Positions 32,501 to 41,663 of a stretch of DNA of 64,000 nucleotides are shown here, in pieces. Origin of the DNA: Adiantum capillus-veneris (taxonomy: Eukaryota; Streptophyta; Polypodiopsida; Polypodiales; Pteridaceae); the NCBI GenBank assembly GCA_014529385.2, contig CM043956.1, forward strand, positions 62,821,120-62,885,119, written 5' to 3'. The stretch's first letter is position 1; each line of letters begins with the position of its first letter. Below the pieces are notes generated by a model that did no database searches, was not told the origin of the DNA, and was given only the letters and a program-made list of their open reading frames with translations. Both the position numbers and the translations under genes were made by a program.

Positions 32501-35500
32501 TTGTACGAAATTGTGCAATCATAAGTAGACCACTCTCGCCGACGAGAGTGGGGCCTTCGGAGGAGGGTTTTACAACGTCTCTGGTGTCGTATCTCTCTTC
32601 TCTCTCTATCTCTCAGTCTCATACACTTGCACGCACAGTGTCCATTCACTTTGTTTGTGATCATAGCACTCTCTCATTAAGAACGGAAGGCTCTCCCTTT
32701 CATAAGAATGAAAAGGAACCTTGAGCACAGTTCGGAGCACTCATCTTGAGCAAAGCGCAAACAATCATTCTGCTGCACCTAACATACAAGGGATGCCAAA
32801 AGCAGAGCCCCAAAAGCAGGTAAACTCAAAAGCATTAACCCCAAAATCACTTGGTCAAAAATCTGCCAGCAAAAAGCAGTCAGCACAACTTGCGGAATTC
32901 TGTACAGTTTTGCCACGCTAGGAGTCAGCGCAAAAAGCGGAATTTCTGTACAGCCACGTCAATAGTCAGTCAACGCGTTTTCTGGGATCCGTACGGCTTG
33001 TCTGCCATGCCACTGTCCGTACAGTCTGTCGCCATGTCAACAGTCTGTCCGGACAGAACTGCCACGTCATCAATTTGTGACAACATCACAATGCAACACA
33101 AATGTTCACATATGCATGTTACAAGACATAGAAACGTAAAGCAACCGATGAACACTCCTCCCGCAAATAACCATCTTGGTCTGGGCCTTGAGCCGTTCAA
33201 CGACTCTCTCATCACTCCTCCCGCAAATAACCTAGAAAGGTCCGGGCCATGAGATATAGAGGCCTTTTTACAACCAAACGCCTCGCAGACCACAGCCTGC
33301 GTCGTTTGGGGGTGTTGAGAGTAACCACTGCTCAAACTTCTTAATACTCTCCTCGTAAATAACCATTCAGGTCCGGGCCATGAGTAAAAACGACACTTTT
33401 CAAACTTCCAATACTCCCCCTGCAAATAACCATCCAAGTTCGGGCCATGAGTATGAGCAAGTATTCTCAAACAATCATATCCTCTACTCCACCCGGGAGT
33501 AAAATCACCAATCATTGAAACTAGTATTAAAACTAGAGTCAAACAATTCAAATCGGCACCTTTACAGGTTTAAAACAGATACCATCGATTTAGAAAAAAT
33601 ATCAAATAGTACTTCCTTAAACAGAGTTCAAAAGTATTAAAACAACTAGATAATTCATTCAGGTTTTTGTTCAGACAGTCGAACTTTGAGGACGACTGGC
33701 TTCTCATTCTGCATCACGGTAATTGTACGGTTCCGGATTTGGATTGTCACGTCATTCTTGCCATGCCAAGGCATGCCCAAGAGAACGTCATAGTTGCCCA
33801 ACTTCATAATGTGAAAATCGGCTTTTCCTTGATATCCTTGGATGGTCACTTCAAGAGTACGAATGAGAGGTACCACCTTTTGGGTCTGACCGGTGGCTAA
33901 CTTAGCTTCGATTTCGCCACCCTGTGGATCATAATCAAAGTCCATCTGCTTCAGGAATCCTGGATGGATGAAGTTTTCGATAGCTCCTGGGTCAATGAAA
34001 ATTAGGGCTTTGAAGCCGTTAATTTTGCCATATGCTTGACACAATTCATTTGTACTTTCAAGGTGTATGCCATGGATGTCAGGATCTAGTCCAATGGCGG
34101 GTCTAGCTCTCTTAGCTGGAGGTGGTCCTCGGGTTCTGTTGACCGTCGGCGCGGGCGTCAGCTTTGCTGGTCTATCAGTGCGTTGGGGGCAACCAAAATA
34201 CTTGTGTGCTGTTTGAAAGAATTCAAAGCATTGGCCTTCTTGTAGTAAGGTATCTCATTGTTGAGGCATCAAACGAGGCCTTTGCGGTTGGCTTTCACGA
34301 GACTCTCGAGAATTTGTTTGTTGTTGCCGAGAGTTGTGGTTAGTGGCTAGAGGTTCTTCTCCCTTCATCAATTTGTAGCCGATCGATGCATGGTCCATAA
34401 GCTCTTGCATGGTCCATAAGCTCTTGCATGGTGGAGACTTGCTTGGAGAGACAATATTTGTCACAAAGTGGTGACGTGGTAGGCTCTCGAGATAAACTTA
34501 CACACACCTTGCAGGAAATGCACCAACAGGTTGACGTGGAAAAGTGTTCGGAATTTCGCCAAATACGCTGACTGCTGACGTGGCGTACAGACTGTATGGA
34601 CCCACAAAACGCACCGACAGGTTGACGTAGCTGCAACATACGGAATTCCGCGTTTTCCGTTGACTGTACGGATTTCCGCTTTTTACAGAGCTGTACGGAA
34701 TTAACCTGGCAGCTTTTGTTACAGTTGCTTTTGATTTTTAGTTAATTGATTTTTTGGGCTTTGCTCTTGGGGCATCCATTGTAAGAATAAATAAGTCCAA
34801 GGGCCTCACTCTGCAGGGCATCTGGACGCAGAGACTGAGAGTGAGCACCCGCGGGCTGTTTGTACTTTGCACACAGATTAATATAGAAATAAATACGGAA
34901 AGGGGCGTAGTCTTTGGGGCCTATACCTCTTGGCACGGAACTACGCCGGGCCGTGTCGTCTTTTATGAACTGTTTTGAAGTGAATCTCTGCTGTGTCGGG
35001 ATAGAATCTTGACTTGGGGTGTCCAAGTTTGTTACAGTGTTATCAGAGCACGACCGATTTCTCTTCTACCGGGAAATCCCTTACTTCGCGACACTTATGG
35101 ATTCTAGAAAGAATCAATGGACTTCTTTTGCATCTGCTGATGCGGGAGGAGATCATGCAGAAGATTTAAACGACTTAACAGAGGAAGAGTACGGGCCACC
35201 TCGGCCTACTCAGTACATACTTCAAGAGATGGAATGTCAACAGCAGGTTGATGAGTGCACAAAACAGATGATTAAATTTGCGAAAGATCCTCAGTTTGCA
35301 AAATTTTTGTCTCAACAATCCATCTCTGAAGTGCACACTCAGTGAGGCAGAAAGCCACCGAACCACCCATCAAACCGGCAATCAAGAAACCTCCTTCTCC
35401 GAGAATGTTTACAGAACAAGAACTTCAAGAGGTGGTTCAGACTCAAATCAGCCAGCTTTTGGACGCGAAAAATCAATCCAAAAAGCAGTTCCTCGATCTA

Positions 35501-38500
35501 CTTGAAAGAGTTAAGTGATGAACATAGAACGAACATGTCTGAACTTGATAAAGAACGCCAAGAGTTTCTCCACACATATGCTGATTGTTTCTCTGAGGGC
35601 TTGCCAAGTAAGTTGCCCCCATCTCGTCCTGAGGATCACACCATTGATCTGATTCTTGGAAGCACACCACTGAACCGGCCACCTTATCATGTTAGCCGAG
35701 CCCAAAATGAAGAGAACATGAACCAAGTGAAAGACCTCTTGGAAAAGGGTCTTATCCAGCCGAGTACTTCACCCTACTACTCTCCGGTGTGGTTGATTTT
35801 AAAGAAAGATGGATCTTGGAGAATGTGCATTGATTACAGAGCTCTCAATAAAATCACTATCAAAAACAGATTTCCAATTCCAAGGATCGATGATATTCTT
35901 GATTGACTTCAGGGATCCTCTTGTTTCAGCAGGATTGATTTGAAAAGCGGATATCATCAGATAAGAATTGCCCCGGGAGATGTCTACAATACAGCCTTTT
36001 GGACAAGCTTCGATTTATATGAATTTTTGATATGCCTTTTGGCCTTACCAATGCTCGAGCGATTTTCAACCGAATGATGGATAGGATTTTCCAAGAGTAT
36101 AGATCATTTGTCGGCACTTTCTTTTATGACATTATAGTCTTCTCCAAGGATGAAGCAGAACATCGTCACCATTTGCTATAGGTCTTTCAAGCATTGCGTG
36201 ATCACAAGTTAGTTATTAATGCCAAAAAGAGTGAATTTTTATTGCCGAAGATACACTTTTTGGGACACATTGTTTCAGCAGCAGGAGTACAGATGGACTC
36301 GGCCAAGATTGAGACTATACGTGATTGGCCCGATTTGAAGAATATTTATGAAGTTAGAAGCTTCTTGGGTTTGTGTTCTTGCTACCGGCGGTTCATTCAA
36401 AAGTTTGCAGAGGTAGCTTCCCCTTTGCACGTATTGACACAGAAAGGAGTCCCTCTCTCGTGGACCGACAGAGGTGAGTGCCTTTCAGACATTGAAAGAG
36501 AAATTGACTACTAAACCAGTGTTGACTTTGCCAGACTTGCAAAAGCCATTTGAAGTATATTGTGATGCTTGTGGTTGTAGTGTGGGAGCGGTCCTAATGC
36601 AAGAAGGCCATGTGATTGCCTATGAAAGCTGATTGTTTTCAAGGCCAAAACAACACAGATTCATGAGAAAGGGCTTTTGGCAGTGATCCATGCTCTTACT
36701 CAGTGGCGACATTACCTACTTGGAGCCGATTTCACGGTCTTCATTGATCATCAGAGTTTACGCTACTTCTTGTCACAGAAGCAGCTTTCGGAAAAGCAGA
36801 TGCGGTGAGCTAACATGTTGTCACAGTTTCACTTCCAGATTGTCCATGTTCAGGAACAGAAAAACTTGGTGGCAGATGCTTCGTCTCGGAAGCCCCTCAT
36901 CTTGGCTATTTCCGCGATTCATCATAGAAGCTTTGAGGACATGGTTGATAAGTATGCCACAGATCCGGATTTTTTCGATGTATTTAGTTGAATACAGAAT
37001 GGGGAGGTAGTAGCGGGATATTCCATATGGGATGGCTACTTGATGAAGAAAACGATGTTGTGCGTCACATAGCGGTTGAGGGACAAGGTTCTGACTGAGT
37101 GCGATTGTCCACCTTTTATGGGTCACCGCGGCATTGACACCACCTTGAAAGGTGTGGAGCGTTATTTCTTTTGGCCAAGACTCAAGAAAGATGTGGACGA
37201 CTTTGTATGTAGTTGTTTCGTATGCCAGAAGGTCAAGTTTGACAAGCATAAGACACAAGGATTGTTACAGCCTTTACCCATTCCCACCCGCCCCTAGGGA
37301 AGTATTGCAATGGATTTCATTTTTGATCCCCCGAAGACATAGAGTGGGCATGATGGCATTTGGACTGTCATTGACAGATTCAGCAAGCAAGCTCACTTCA
37401 TTCCAGTGAAGAAAACAGTCAAGCCGGATCATTTAGCGAGACTGCTCATTGCACAGATTTTCAGACTACATGGCATGCCTGAGACAATAGTCTTCGACAG
37501 AGATCCCCGATTCACGAGTTTGTTTTGGAGGGGCTACTTGGGAGAACATTGGCACACGGTTGCAGTTCTCATCATCATTCCACCCGCAGACAGATGGGCA
37601 ATTTGAGATTGCGAATTCAGTCGTTCTGGATTTATTGAAGTCTTACATGTTTTATCAAAAGACTCAATGGGAAATTTTTTTGCTCTTGGTGGAATTTGCC
37701 TACAATAACACGATCCACTCTTCAACGGGGAAGGCGCCATTTGAGATCATTGAAGGTGCTCCAAAGGTTCCACCCTTCCTTAGCGCTAAAGATAAGATTT
37801 TTGAAGCCAATTAGTACACGAGGGACTTGACACTGCTTTTGCCAAGGTCTGGGAGGCTTTAGCGAAATCTCAAGAACGACGTAAAAAGGCAGTAGATTGA
37901 CATCGACGAGATTTGAAATTTAAGGAAGACGATTGGGTACTCTTATGTTCTGAGAAGGCACGCCTACGGAAGAAAAAGGGAAAGGAGCCTCATGGTAGTT
38001 TGGATCGGATTACCCACGGATGAGTAATCAACTGGCTCTTTTATACTGCTAAAACGGCTTGCCGTACAGAGACATACGATATACTAACAACAGAATTCAC
38101 ACAGAAAACAGCTGAAACAATTGGAACCTGCAAACCATTTGTGCATAGAGACAAGGAGTGGAGTTCTCCTTTCGTACAGATTAGCCCCTAATCAGGTTTC
38201 CCCTGGCAGGTATTTCTTTATCTATGAACAAGATTACAATAGTTTCTCCCTCTAAGAGACCACGCTCCACAATATGAGATACAACTTGCACAAGGGCTAC
38301 AGCTCTCGATTGCTAAAACCAACCATAAAGCAACTGCCAAAACTGACTCTAGTTAGATAAAGGAACTTGCCTGCTTCAACCTACGTAGGGATCTCCAAAA
38401 AGCATCCGTATAGCTGCTGCTATGTCAGCAGCCCATCCGTACTGCTCATAGATTGCCACATCCTCAACTGTCCTTACTGGCTGTCACATCAGTGTTTGAC

Positions 38501-40360
38501 TGTATGAAACTGCCACATTGGCAGTGTTGTGTCCGTACACTTCAAGCATTTTGATGGTATGGACTGCCACATCAGCAGCCTTTTGTCTGCACACTTCCAG
38601 TCGTCCCTGTGACACTCGTCTTGTGGGTCACGACAATTTCACTGTAATCATATGTTTTTATGCCTCCAATATCGTTGACTTGATTGTAAGCAAGTTCATG
38701 CTAATCCTCAAATGTCAACCACTTACCCCAGTACCTGTTCCAAGTCCTAATTTTGACTTGGTTTTCAACCCGATTCATGCTAATTGACATGCACTTAACA
38801 ATTGTTTAGGAAGTTAGTCCCGTTGGATCCAAGATAATCGCACCAGCAGTTGTGGATTTCAACGTTTAATACACCGATGAGGCTTGTCTTAGCTCTTCTA
38901 GCTACATTGTTATTTGTAACAAGGGGTTGATTGGGTCTGCTTTGCCCAATCTTGGTCTAGATAAAGTAGTTGGTTTGATTGGTTTTTGGCTTGCTTCATC
39001 TTCCTTCTTGCAGATATTTTTTGGCAGACACTGTCTTAGAGGAGTTGACATTCGGGTTACCCAATCGAGCTCAAAATCCTCTTATGCAGCAGCAGCTTTA
39101 TCTGCAACTTCATCAAGTGGCCTTAGCCGTAAGTTTGGTTAAGAATTATAAAACTTCGCAAAGAACTTGAATACAAATATGAGTCACGGTCTCAAAGTGG
39201 AATTTAGATGTATTTCTGAGGAAGCATATTTCTAACAGCTTGCTGATAATATAGTAGCTACTGGTTGGGTACTATGAAAGGAATTGTGGGTGTTAGCCCC
39301 CTCCTTATTTAACTAAATAGCCACTCTTTGTGCACTAGCATGCAAAAGACATTGCAATTTTCATTTCAGAAGCGCTCGGCCTTGTAAATTTTGTTATTTG
39401 AAAGGAAAGACTGGGCCCCTTGGGTCGAAGAATTTCACTGCACAACTTGAATGCACATGTACACTAATTGTAAAAGTCGATAGGCAATTTAAAAATGTGG
39501 TCGGCTCATATGGAAAATGAAAGATTGCAAGCTCTGGAAATTCTCCAAAGCTCCTGAAACTGGAGGTTGCAATTGGTTTGCATGCAGCAAATAGTGATGC
39601 TTAAATATGATACATTTCAGGTTGGCCTCCTGGGGATTTCTTGGGATGCGAACCCTCGTTCTCTTAGTGATGGTTACAAGCGTCGCCTCGCTTTAGCTGC
39701 ACAACTTGTAAGTGCTCAAAGCTTGTGTGTGCTATCCTTAATATTGCTTATTCATCATTAGCATCTAATTTACCCGCCTCTATTTTACCCAGTGCTAAAT
39801 GGCACCTCTTAACCATGTCGTAAGTGGTTTTGTAGAATGTGTGAAATCGACCACTTAAGATGGTGAATTTGCCATGATGTTGTGAAGGTACGGAGACCCC
39901 GGTTGTTGCTTCTAGATGAGCCTCTTGCAGGATTAGGTGAACTTTTTTCTCTTATGATTAGGCTTTCAGTAGAGCTTCAATTGCATTCGACGATGTCAAG
40001 AGATGTCATAGTTCTCATTTTTGCTTTGCGATAACCTAAACCCTAATAATTTAATGGCCTTTCATATTATATGGAACCTGATATCTGAAAATTGTGCACA
40101 CAGACTGGAAGGCCAGGATGGATGTGGCTAAATTACTGGCCAACTTGAAGCAAGAATTAACACTGATTGTTGTCAGCCATGATTTGAAGTAAGAAAACCT
40201 CATCGTTTTTCTGTGCTCAAACAACATCATGCAAAACTTATTTCTGAAGCATAAATTAGCACAAACTAATTGATTGTGCAGAGAGCTTAAACCATATGTG
40301 GACAAAGCTTGGCGAATGGACCCCGGCGGGCGCTTAAGTGAGGCATGTGTACCTGTGTAA
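9238..40360 (+). CDS. ABCI11: Plastid ABC ATPase, ABCI11 (NAP14)-like, nine exons
   Basis: Soluble ABC ATPase of the plant ABCI11/NAP14 type, expected in the plastid as the ATPase of a multi-part transporter. Exons: 9238-9351, 9424-9503, 9798-9849, 9926-10038, 39014-39128, 39621-39707, 39888-39936, 40104-40188, 40282-40360. All join in phase to 257 aa (Arabidopsis protein about 278). Residues 1-38 are Ser-rich, like a transit peptide. [11 protein letters not shown] opens the fold. Walker A is GRSGSGKTT (71-79), Q-loop VFQFPER (about 114-120), signature LSDGYKRR (173-180), Walker [13 protein letters not shown] (193-204), H-loop VSHD (227-230). ATG 9238 was chosen over an in-frame GTG just before it. 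Asp replaces the first Gly of the usual LSGGY. Intron 3 looks GC-AG; intron 4 is about 29 kb. All motifs and frames are intact, so it is probably functional. The identification rests on remembered family sequence. Confidence 0.93.
10421..10587. repeat. Tandem duplication, 92-bp period
   Basis: Two copies of a unit starting TCGAGCTCGACRGACAG and ending TACACTG/AACACTG lie 92 bases apart. Identity is roughly 85-90 percent by eye. A minus-strand frame (10230-10505) crosses it; I do not recognise that frame and treat it as chance or decayed transposon text. Confidence 0.75.
10695..10900. repeat. Degenerate ~60-bp tandem repeats (GTTTGGGGAGCGT motif)
   Basis: About four diverged units share the core GGTTTGGGGAGCGT followed by agttg-agatgg. 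The reverse complement resembles CCAAACGCCTCGCAGACCACAGC near 33282, inside the Gypsy-2 remnant. This stretch is therefore probably a dispersed scrap of that element. Confidence 0.45.
11170..11613 (-). mobile_element. Gypsy LTR fragment (family of 13907-14566)
   Basis: In minus sense it begins TGTCACAAACTGCTGACG and shares its successive blocks with the solo LTR at 13907-14566 (acacgtca-gcag, cctcggccgggatct, ggacggggtccc, catatttaaaggccc). Just outside 11613 lies minus-strand text ending in a polypurine tract (AAGAAGGGGGGA), the usual 3' end of a Gypsy pol region. This is therefore the 3' LTR of an otherwise lost element; its far end is not resolved. Confidence 0.7.
11728..11869. repeat. Tandem duplication, 71-bp period
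   Basis: Two units starting CCAGATCGGAGCTCTTGATA and ending CAATAAGGAGT stand head to tail with few differences. They fall in the internal scrap next to the LTR fragment ending at 11613. Confidence 0.8.
11881..12010 (+). mobile_element. Partial Gypsy LTR (TGTCACAAATTGATG start)
   Basis: It begins TGTCACAAATTGATGAC and continues through GGCAGTTCTGCCCGG and GTACGGACAGTGACGTGGC. This resembles the LTR start found in opposite orientation at 33082. Similarity is lost after about 12010. The following stretch, 12010-12587, holds no gene or repeat that I can name. Confidence 0.5.
12588..12987 (+). promoter_or_regulatory. Promoter-like block with TATA box, cut by Gypsy-1
   Basis: A GCTATAAAAGGAAAG TATA-type box (about 12820-12834) follows a self-complementary run (CTAGCGCTAGCGCTAG, about 12775-12790). 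A purine-rich then CT-rich leader follows. The block stops at the Gypsy-1 target duplication CTCTC (12983-12987), and its continuation starts at 20456. I infer that it is the 5' regulatory part of the Penelope-like element or of an LTR leader that Gypsy-1 split. It is not shown to belong to a host gene. Confidence 0.4.
13907..14566 (-). mobile_element. Solo LTR inside the Gypsy-1 5' LTR
   Basis: A TGTCAC...TTGACA block of 660 bp interrupts the Gypsy-1 LTR between GAGGAGGGTT and GGGTTTGACAAC. The 5-bp duplication GGGTT lies at 13902-13906 and 14567-14571. Its content matches the family of 11170-11613 and 34459-35036. No internal region is present, so it is a recombined solo LTR younger than Gypsy-1. 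Confidence 0.9.
15118..15250. repeat. Short tandem repeats in the Gypsy-1 leader (CTCAAGAAC motif)
   Basis: The 9-10-base phrase (C)CTCAAGAAC(C), with variants, recurs about a dozen times between the primer site and gag. It is non-coding and part of the retroelement leader. Confidence 0.85.
18514..19677 (-). mobile_element. Inverted solo LTR inside the Gypsy-1 3' LTR
   Basis: A 1,164-bp block begins TGTAAGGTGTAGCGG and ends GTGTCACGTGACA. It is a reverse-orientation copy of the same LTR family as its host (Gypsy-1 LTR reads TGTCAC...CTTACA). The duplication TTCAG flanks it (18509-18513, 19678-19682). It has no internal region. This is a later insertion of the same family in opposite orientation. 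Confidence 0.92.
20461..22985 (+). mobile_element. Penelope-like retroelement, reverse transcriptase region, broken
   Basis: From about 20731 the plus strand encodes a Penelope-like reverse transcriptase. Visible landmarks, in order, are [18 protein letters not shown] and LFSRGTKFR (the GHIVTGDL...GPxFRE block of this lineage), [17 protein letters not shown], the catalytic-region block [19 protein letters not shown] (the YxDD equivalent), [17 protein letters not shown] and the C-terminal block [14 protein letters not shown]. It lies in several open segments up to about 22710 and looks broken, with a few breaks. No GIY-YIG endonuclease was recognised. A further open frame (from 22777) runs into the LINE-1 target site. 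Upstream of 20461 the element appears to have been cut by Gypsy-1. LTRs are absent, and the RT motifs exclude Copia, Gypsy and L1. Confidence 0.8.
23145..27496 (-). pseudogene. LINE-1 ORF2: endonuclease + reverse transcriptase, disabled
   Basis: ATG at 27496 opens [13 protein letters not shown], the AP-endonuclease start. Catalytic text includes [19 protein letters not shown] and SDHAPVIL. The RT follows with [58 protein letters not shown] and the catalytic [11 protein letters not shown] zinc-knuckle-like tail ([21 protein letters not shown]) follows, ending PPPIS at 23145. Disabling changes include an in-frame TAG after AYDRVD (Trp in the sister copy), TAG after FLVSQ (Gln in the sister), a TAG after RQPLV that the sister shares, and a frameshift near 23.5 kb. 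Intact length would be about 1,450 residues. The start overlaps the ORF1 stop as ATGA. Confidence 0.93.
27493..29422 (-). pseudogene. LINE-1 ORF1: nucleic-acid-binding protein with CCHC knuckle
   Basis: The frame opening at 29422 encodes a plant LINE ORF1-type protein. An N-terminal region (about residues 25-190) resembles the DUF4283-type domain. Then comes [14 protein letters not shown] (a CCHC knuckle near residue 230), a Pro/Gln/Ser-rich low-complexity stretch, and a frame end at 28196. A further domain, conserved in the sister copy ([12 protein letters not shown]...[10 protein letters not shown]), lies at 27942-27493 and ends RSP-stop, overlapping the ORF2 start. I infer one ORF1 of about 640 codons that has lost frame in the low-complexity region. 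It should bind LINE RNA and assist target-primed reverse transcription. Confidence 0.82.
28268..28296. repeat. 29-base G homopolymer
   Basis: Unbroken G run in LINE-1 ORF1 (poly-C in element sense, encoding polyproline). The sister LINE has only short runs at the matching place, so it expanded after insertion. Confidence 0.95.
29540..29570. repeat. 31-base G homopolymer
   Basis: Second long unbroken G run, in the LINE-1 5' UTR. A third run of about 20 G lies at 29806-29825. Such tracts are prone to assembly and sequencing length error. Confidence 0.95.
29878..30947 (+). other. Continuation of the Penelope-like element beyond LINE-1; no further gene
   Basis: The first 50 bases complete the open frame interrupted by LINE-1 (…SSEV, then [13 protein letters not shown] and a stop). 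After this come T-rich DNA, a GTTTGTTTGTTTTT run, and a 78-codon Glu/Lys/Arg-rich frame (30260-30496) that I do not recognise. The stretch most likely holds the 3' part of the Penelope-like element. Its right boundary, before the LTR arm starting near 30948, is not resolved. Confidence 0.45.
30948..33082. mobile_element. Inverted pair of Gypsy-family LTR arms enclosing a solo LTR
   Basis: The left arm (about 30948-31340, plus sense) and right arm (about 31381-33000, minus sense) are mirror copies of the LTR family seen at 34459-35036. They meet around a short spacer with a direct repeat of GGGCCATGTCGACTCA. Matching blocks read outward include GGCCCCAAAGACTGG, AAATACCGATAGGGG, GCATCTRGACGCAGA and GATCCGTACGG. 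The right arm runs into the LTR start (TGTCACAAATTGATG in minus sense) at 33082, which belongs to Gypsy-2. The right arm is interrupted by the solo LTR 31560-32784. Both LTRs lack their terminal part at the join. Confidence 0.72.
31560..32784 (+). mobile_element. Solo LTR of the Gypsy-1 family
   Basis: A 1,225-bp block starts TGTCACGTGACACATCC and ends CTGCTGCACCTAACA, flanked by the duplication TACAA (31555-31559, 32785-32789). It shares the full order of blocks with the Gypsy-1 LTRs (GGACAAGCTAC, CACTTTTGTGAGTC, GTGGGGCCTTCGGAGGAGGG, TTGAGCAAAG). No internal region remains. It inserted into the older inverted LTR arm. Confidence 0.93.
33083..34458 (-). mobile_element. Gypsy-2 remnant: gag/protease part, broken
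   Basis: On the minus strand, running leftward: a gag fragment (about 34464-34255), a spacer, and a retropepsin-like domain (34044-33655) with [14 protein letters not shown] and [17 protein letters not shown]. Next comes an untranslated tail with repeats and the LTR beginning at 33082. It looks like a broken Gypsy piece; RT and integrase on this strand were not seen. The gag end is truncated by the plus-oriented LTR starting at 34459. Confidence 0.75.
33153..33452. repeat. Four diverged ~40-bp units (CTCCYSCRAATAACC...GGGCCATGAG)
   Basis: Four units recur at uneven spacing, near 33153, 33212, 33345 and 33411. Each reads CTCC-CGCAAATAACCAT, a variable decade, then GTCCGGGCC(A/T)TGAG. They sit between the protease region and the LTR of Gypsy-2, where plant Gypsy elements often carry tandem arrays. 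Confidence 0.7.
34459..38020 (+). mobile_element. Ty3/Gypsy LTR retrotransposon (Gypsy-3), broken fossil
   Basis: The 5' LTR (34459-35036) starts TGTCACAAAG and ends TTTGTTACA, followed by the primer-like GTGTTATCAGAGC. Pol parts follow on the plus strand. The RT region (about 35500-36110) has [25 protein letters not shown] and FPIPRIDD. RNase H follows (about 36190-36900), with [10 protein letters not shown] and [12 protein letters not shown]. Integrase includes the HHCC-type finger (HRGIDTTL...CSCFVCQK, about 37120-37240) and a core with FDRDPRFTS and [11 protein letters not shown] (about 37380-37640). The element is broken, with many breaks, and no matching 3' LTR was identified. Order and motifs place it in Gypsy, not Copia. 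Its LTR family is that of 13907-14566. Confidence 0.85.
38021..38614 (-). mobile_element. Probable decayed LTR in minus sense
   Basis: In minus sense the block begins TGTCACAGGGACG and carries repeated TG(C)TGAYGTGGCAGT and CCGTAC phrases like the Gypsy LTRs nearby. No duplication or clean left end was found. From 38615 to 39013 I see only AT-rich intron DNA leading to the exon 5 acceptor. Confidence 0.35.
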
Positions 40361-40825
40361 GCTGGCACCTACGGCACAAGATTGTTAATGGCCAGCTTGC
40401 CCAGAAAGCCTGCAAAGAGGACTACAATCGGACCTGTTGCCAAATCTCAGCTTTTAGCAGAGAATTTGTTCTCTGCAATTACACTTTTTGAACATTGAGC
40501 TTTGAAGGGCTTTTTTAGGCCATAAAAGAAAAAGAAGCTTTACAACAAAAAAGGGGGACATCCCTTGGTTACAAAGGGCTTTTATGAAGGGTTCTCACGG
40601 GAAGACCTTAATAAATGCCGCTAGAATCGAGTTTGGGTCTATGTGGACTCCCACATACAATTTATCTAAATAATCAAAAATTTGTTTTTATTTTAATGTA
40701 TGTTGGTTTCATTCAGTGTCAGCGCACTTCAGTGTCATGCTGCATACAAATAGGTTGCTACTGTTTGTATGCATTTGAGGGAGGCATTCCTGTATCATGT
40801 GTTTCCTCCAACTGCAAAGAAGGAC

Positions 40826-40876
<51 letters not shown>

Positions 40877-41605
40877 GATTTTTAAGCCTTTTGGCTTTAG
40901 CCTAGTCTTTCTTTTTTTGTAAGATGAGAGACATTTTAATAGGGGGAAATTTACAAGATTCCTTGAAAATTCTGAAAATTTCCAAAACACCCTTGTATCA
41001 ATTCTCTGTGCAATGCTCTAGTGTTCACATAGATGATCCTATCGCGAATGATAAACATCTTTTAACTCCTTGGGAAAAAAATCACAAATGAGCTCACAAA
41101 AGTGGCATGTATTTATGTATAATGAATTACCTCTTCGCATACGCCCACAAAAAATTAGAGGTCTTTTGATGCCTCAAATCTCTCATCTTTGATGCATGAC
41201 TGCAATTGGTGAGGATTTGTAAGAAGCGCCTAATTTTTTCTAATCTTATCTTGTATTAGGGGAGTACCAATTTTCTTATGAAAATTTTCAAAAAACAATG
41301 CATTCTGAGATGGGGTGCAAAGCCAGCTTTGGCAAAATTTAAGGCATCATGGTAAGTTTGGCAAAGTTTACCCGAACAAGGGGTATTTCGGTAACCCTCC
41401 CTTTTCATTCTATGTGTTGCTTTGATCTCATAAGCCACATTAGCCTTTTTGTGACAGTAAAAAAAACTCTCTCTCTCTCTCTCTCTCTCTCCATCCATGG
41501 AGTATCAAGTCTTGATTTCAAGACTTGTCGGATATATCTTTGAGGTCTCTTGGGATTGTTCCTACAACGTGAAAATCTCTCCTCTTCTCCTTTTCTTTTT
41601 CTTCT

Positions 41606-41663
<58 letters not shown>

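Larger units (their letters stand above)
10039..39013 (+). other. Giant intron of the ABCI11-like gene (28,975 bp)
   Basis: The donor GTACTC follows codon 119 plus two bases. The acceptor ends CTTCCTTCTTGCAG before ATATTTTTTGGC. Together they restore [17 protein letters not shown], matching the family's PERFFVADNVLDEITFG. The interval is filled with nested retroelements described below; no other host gene was seen in it. Confidence 0.9.

Noticed and set aside
33153-33452. A CRISPR-like array
   Set aside because: Units are diverged, spacing is irregular, and it belongs to a plant Gypsy untranslated region.
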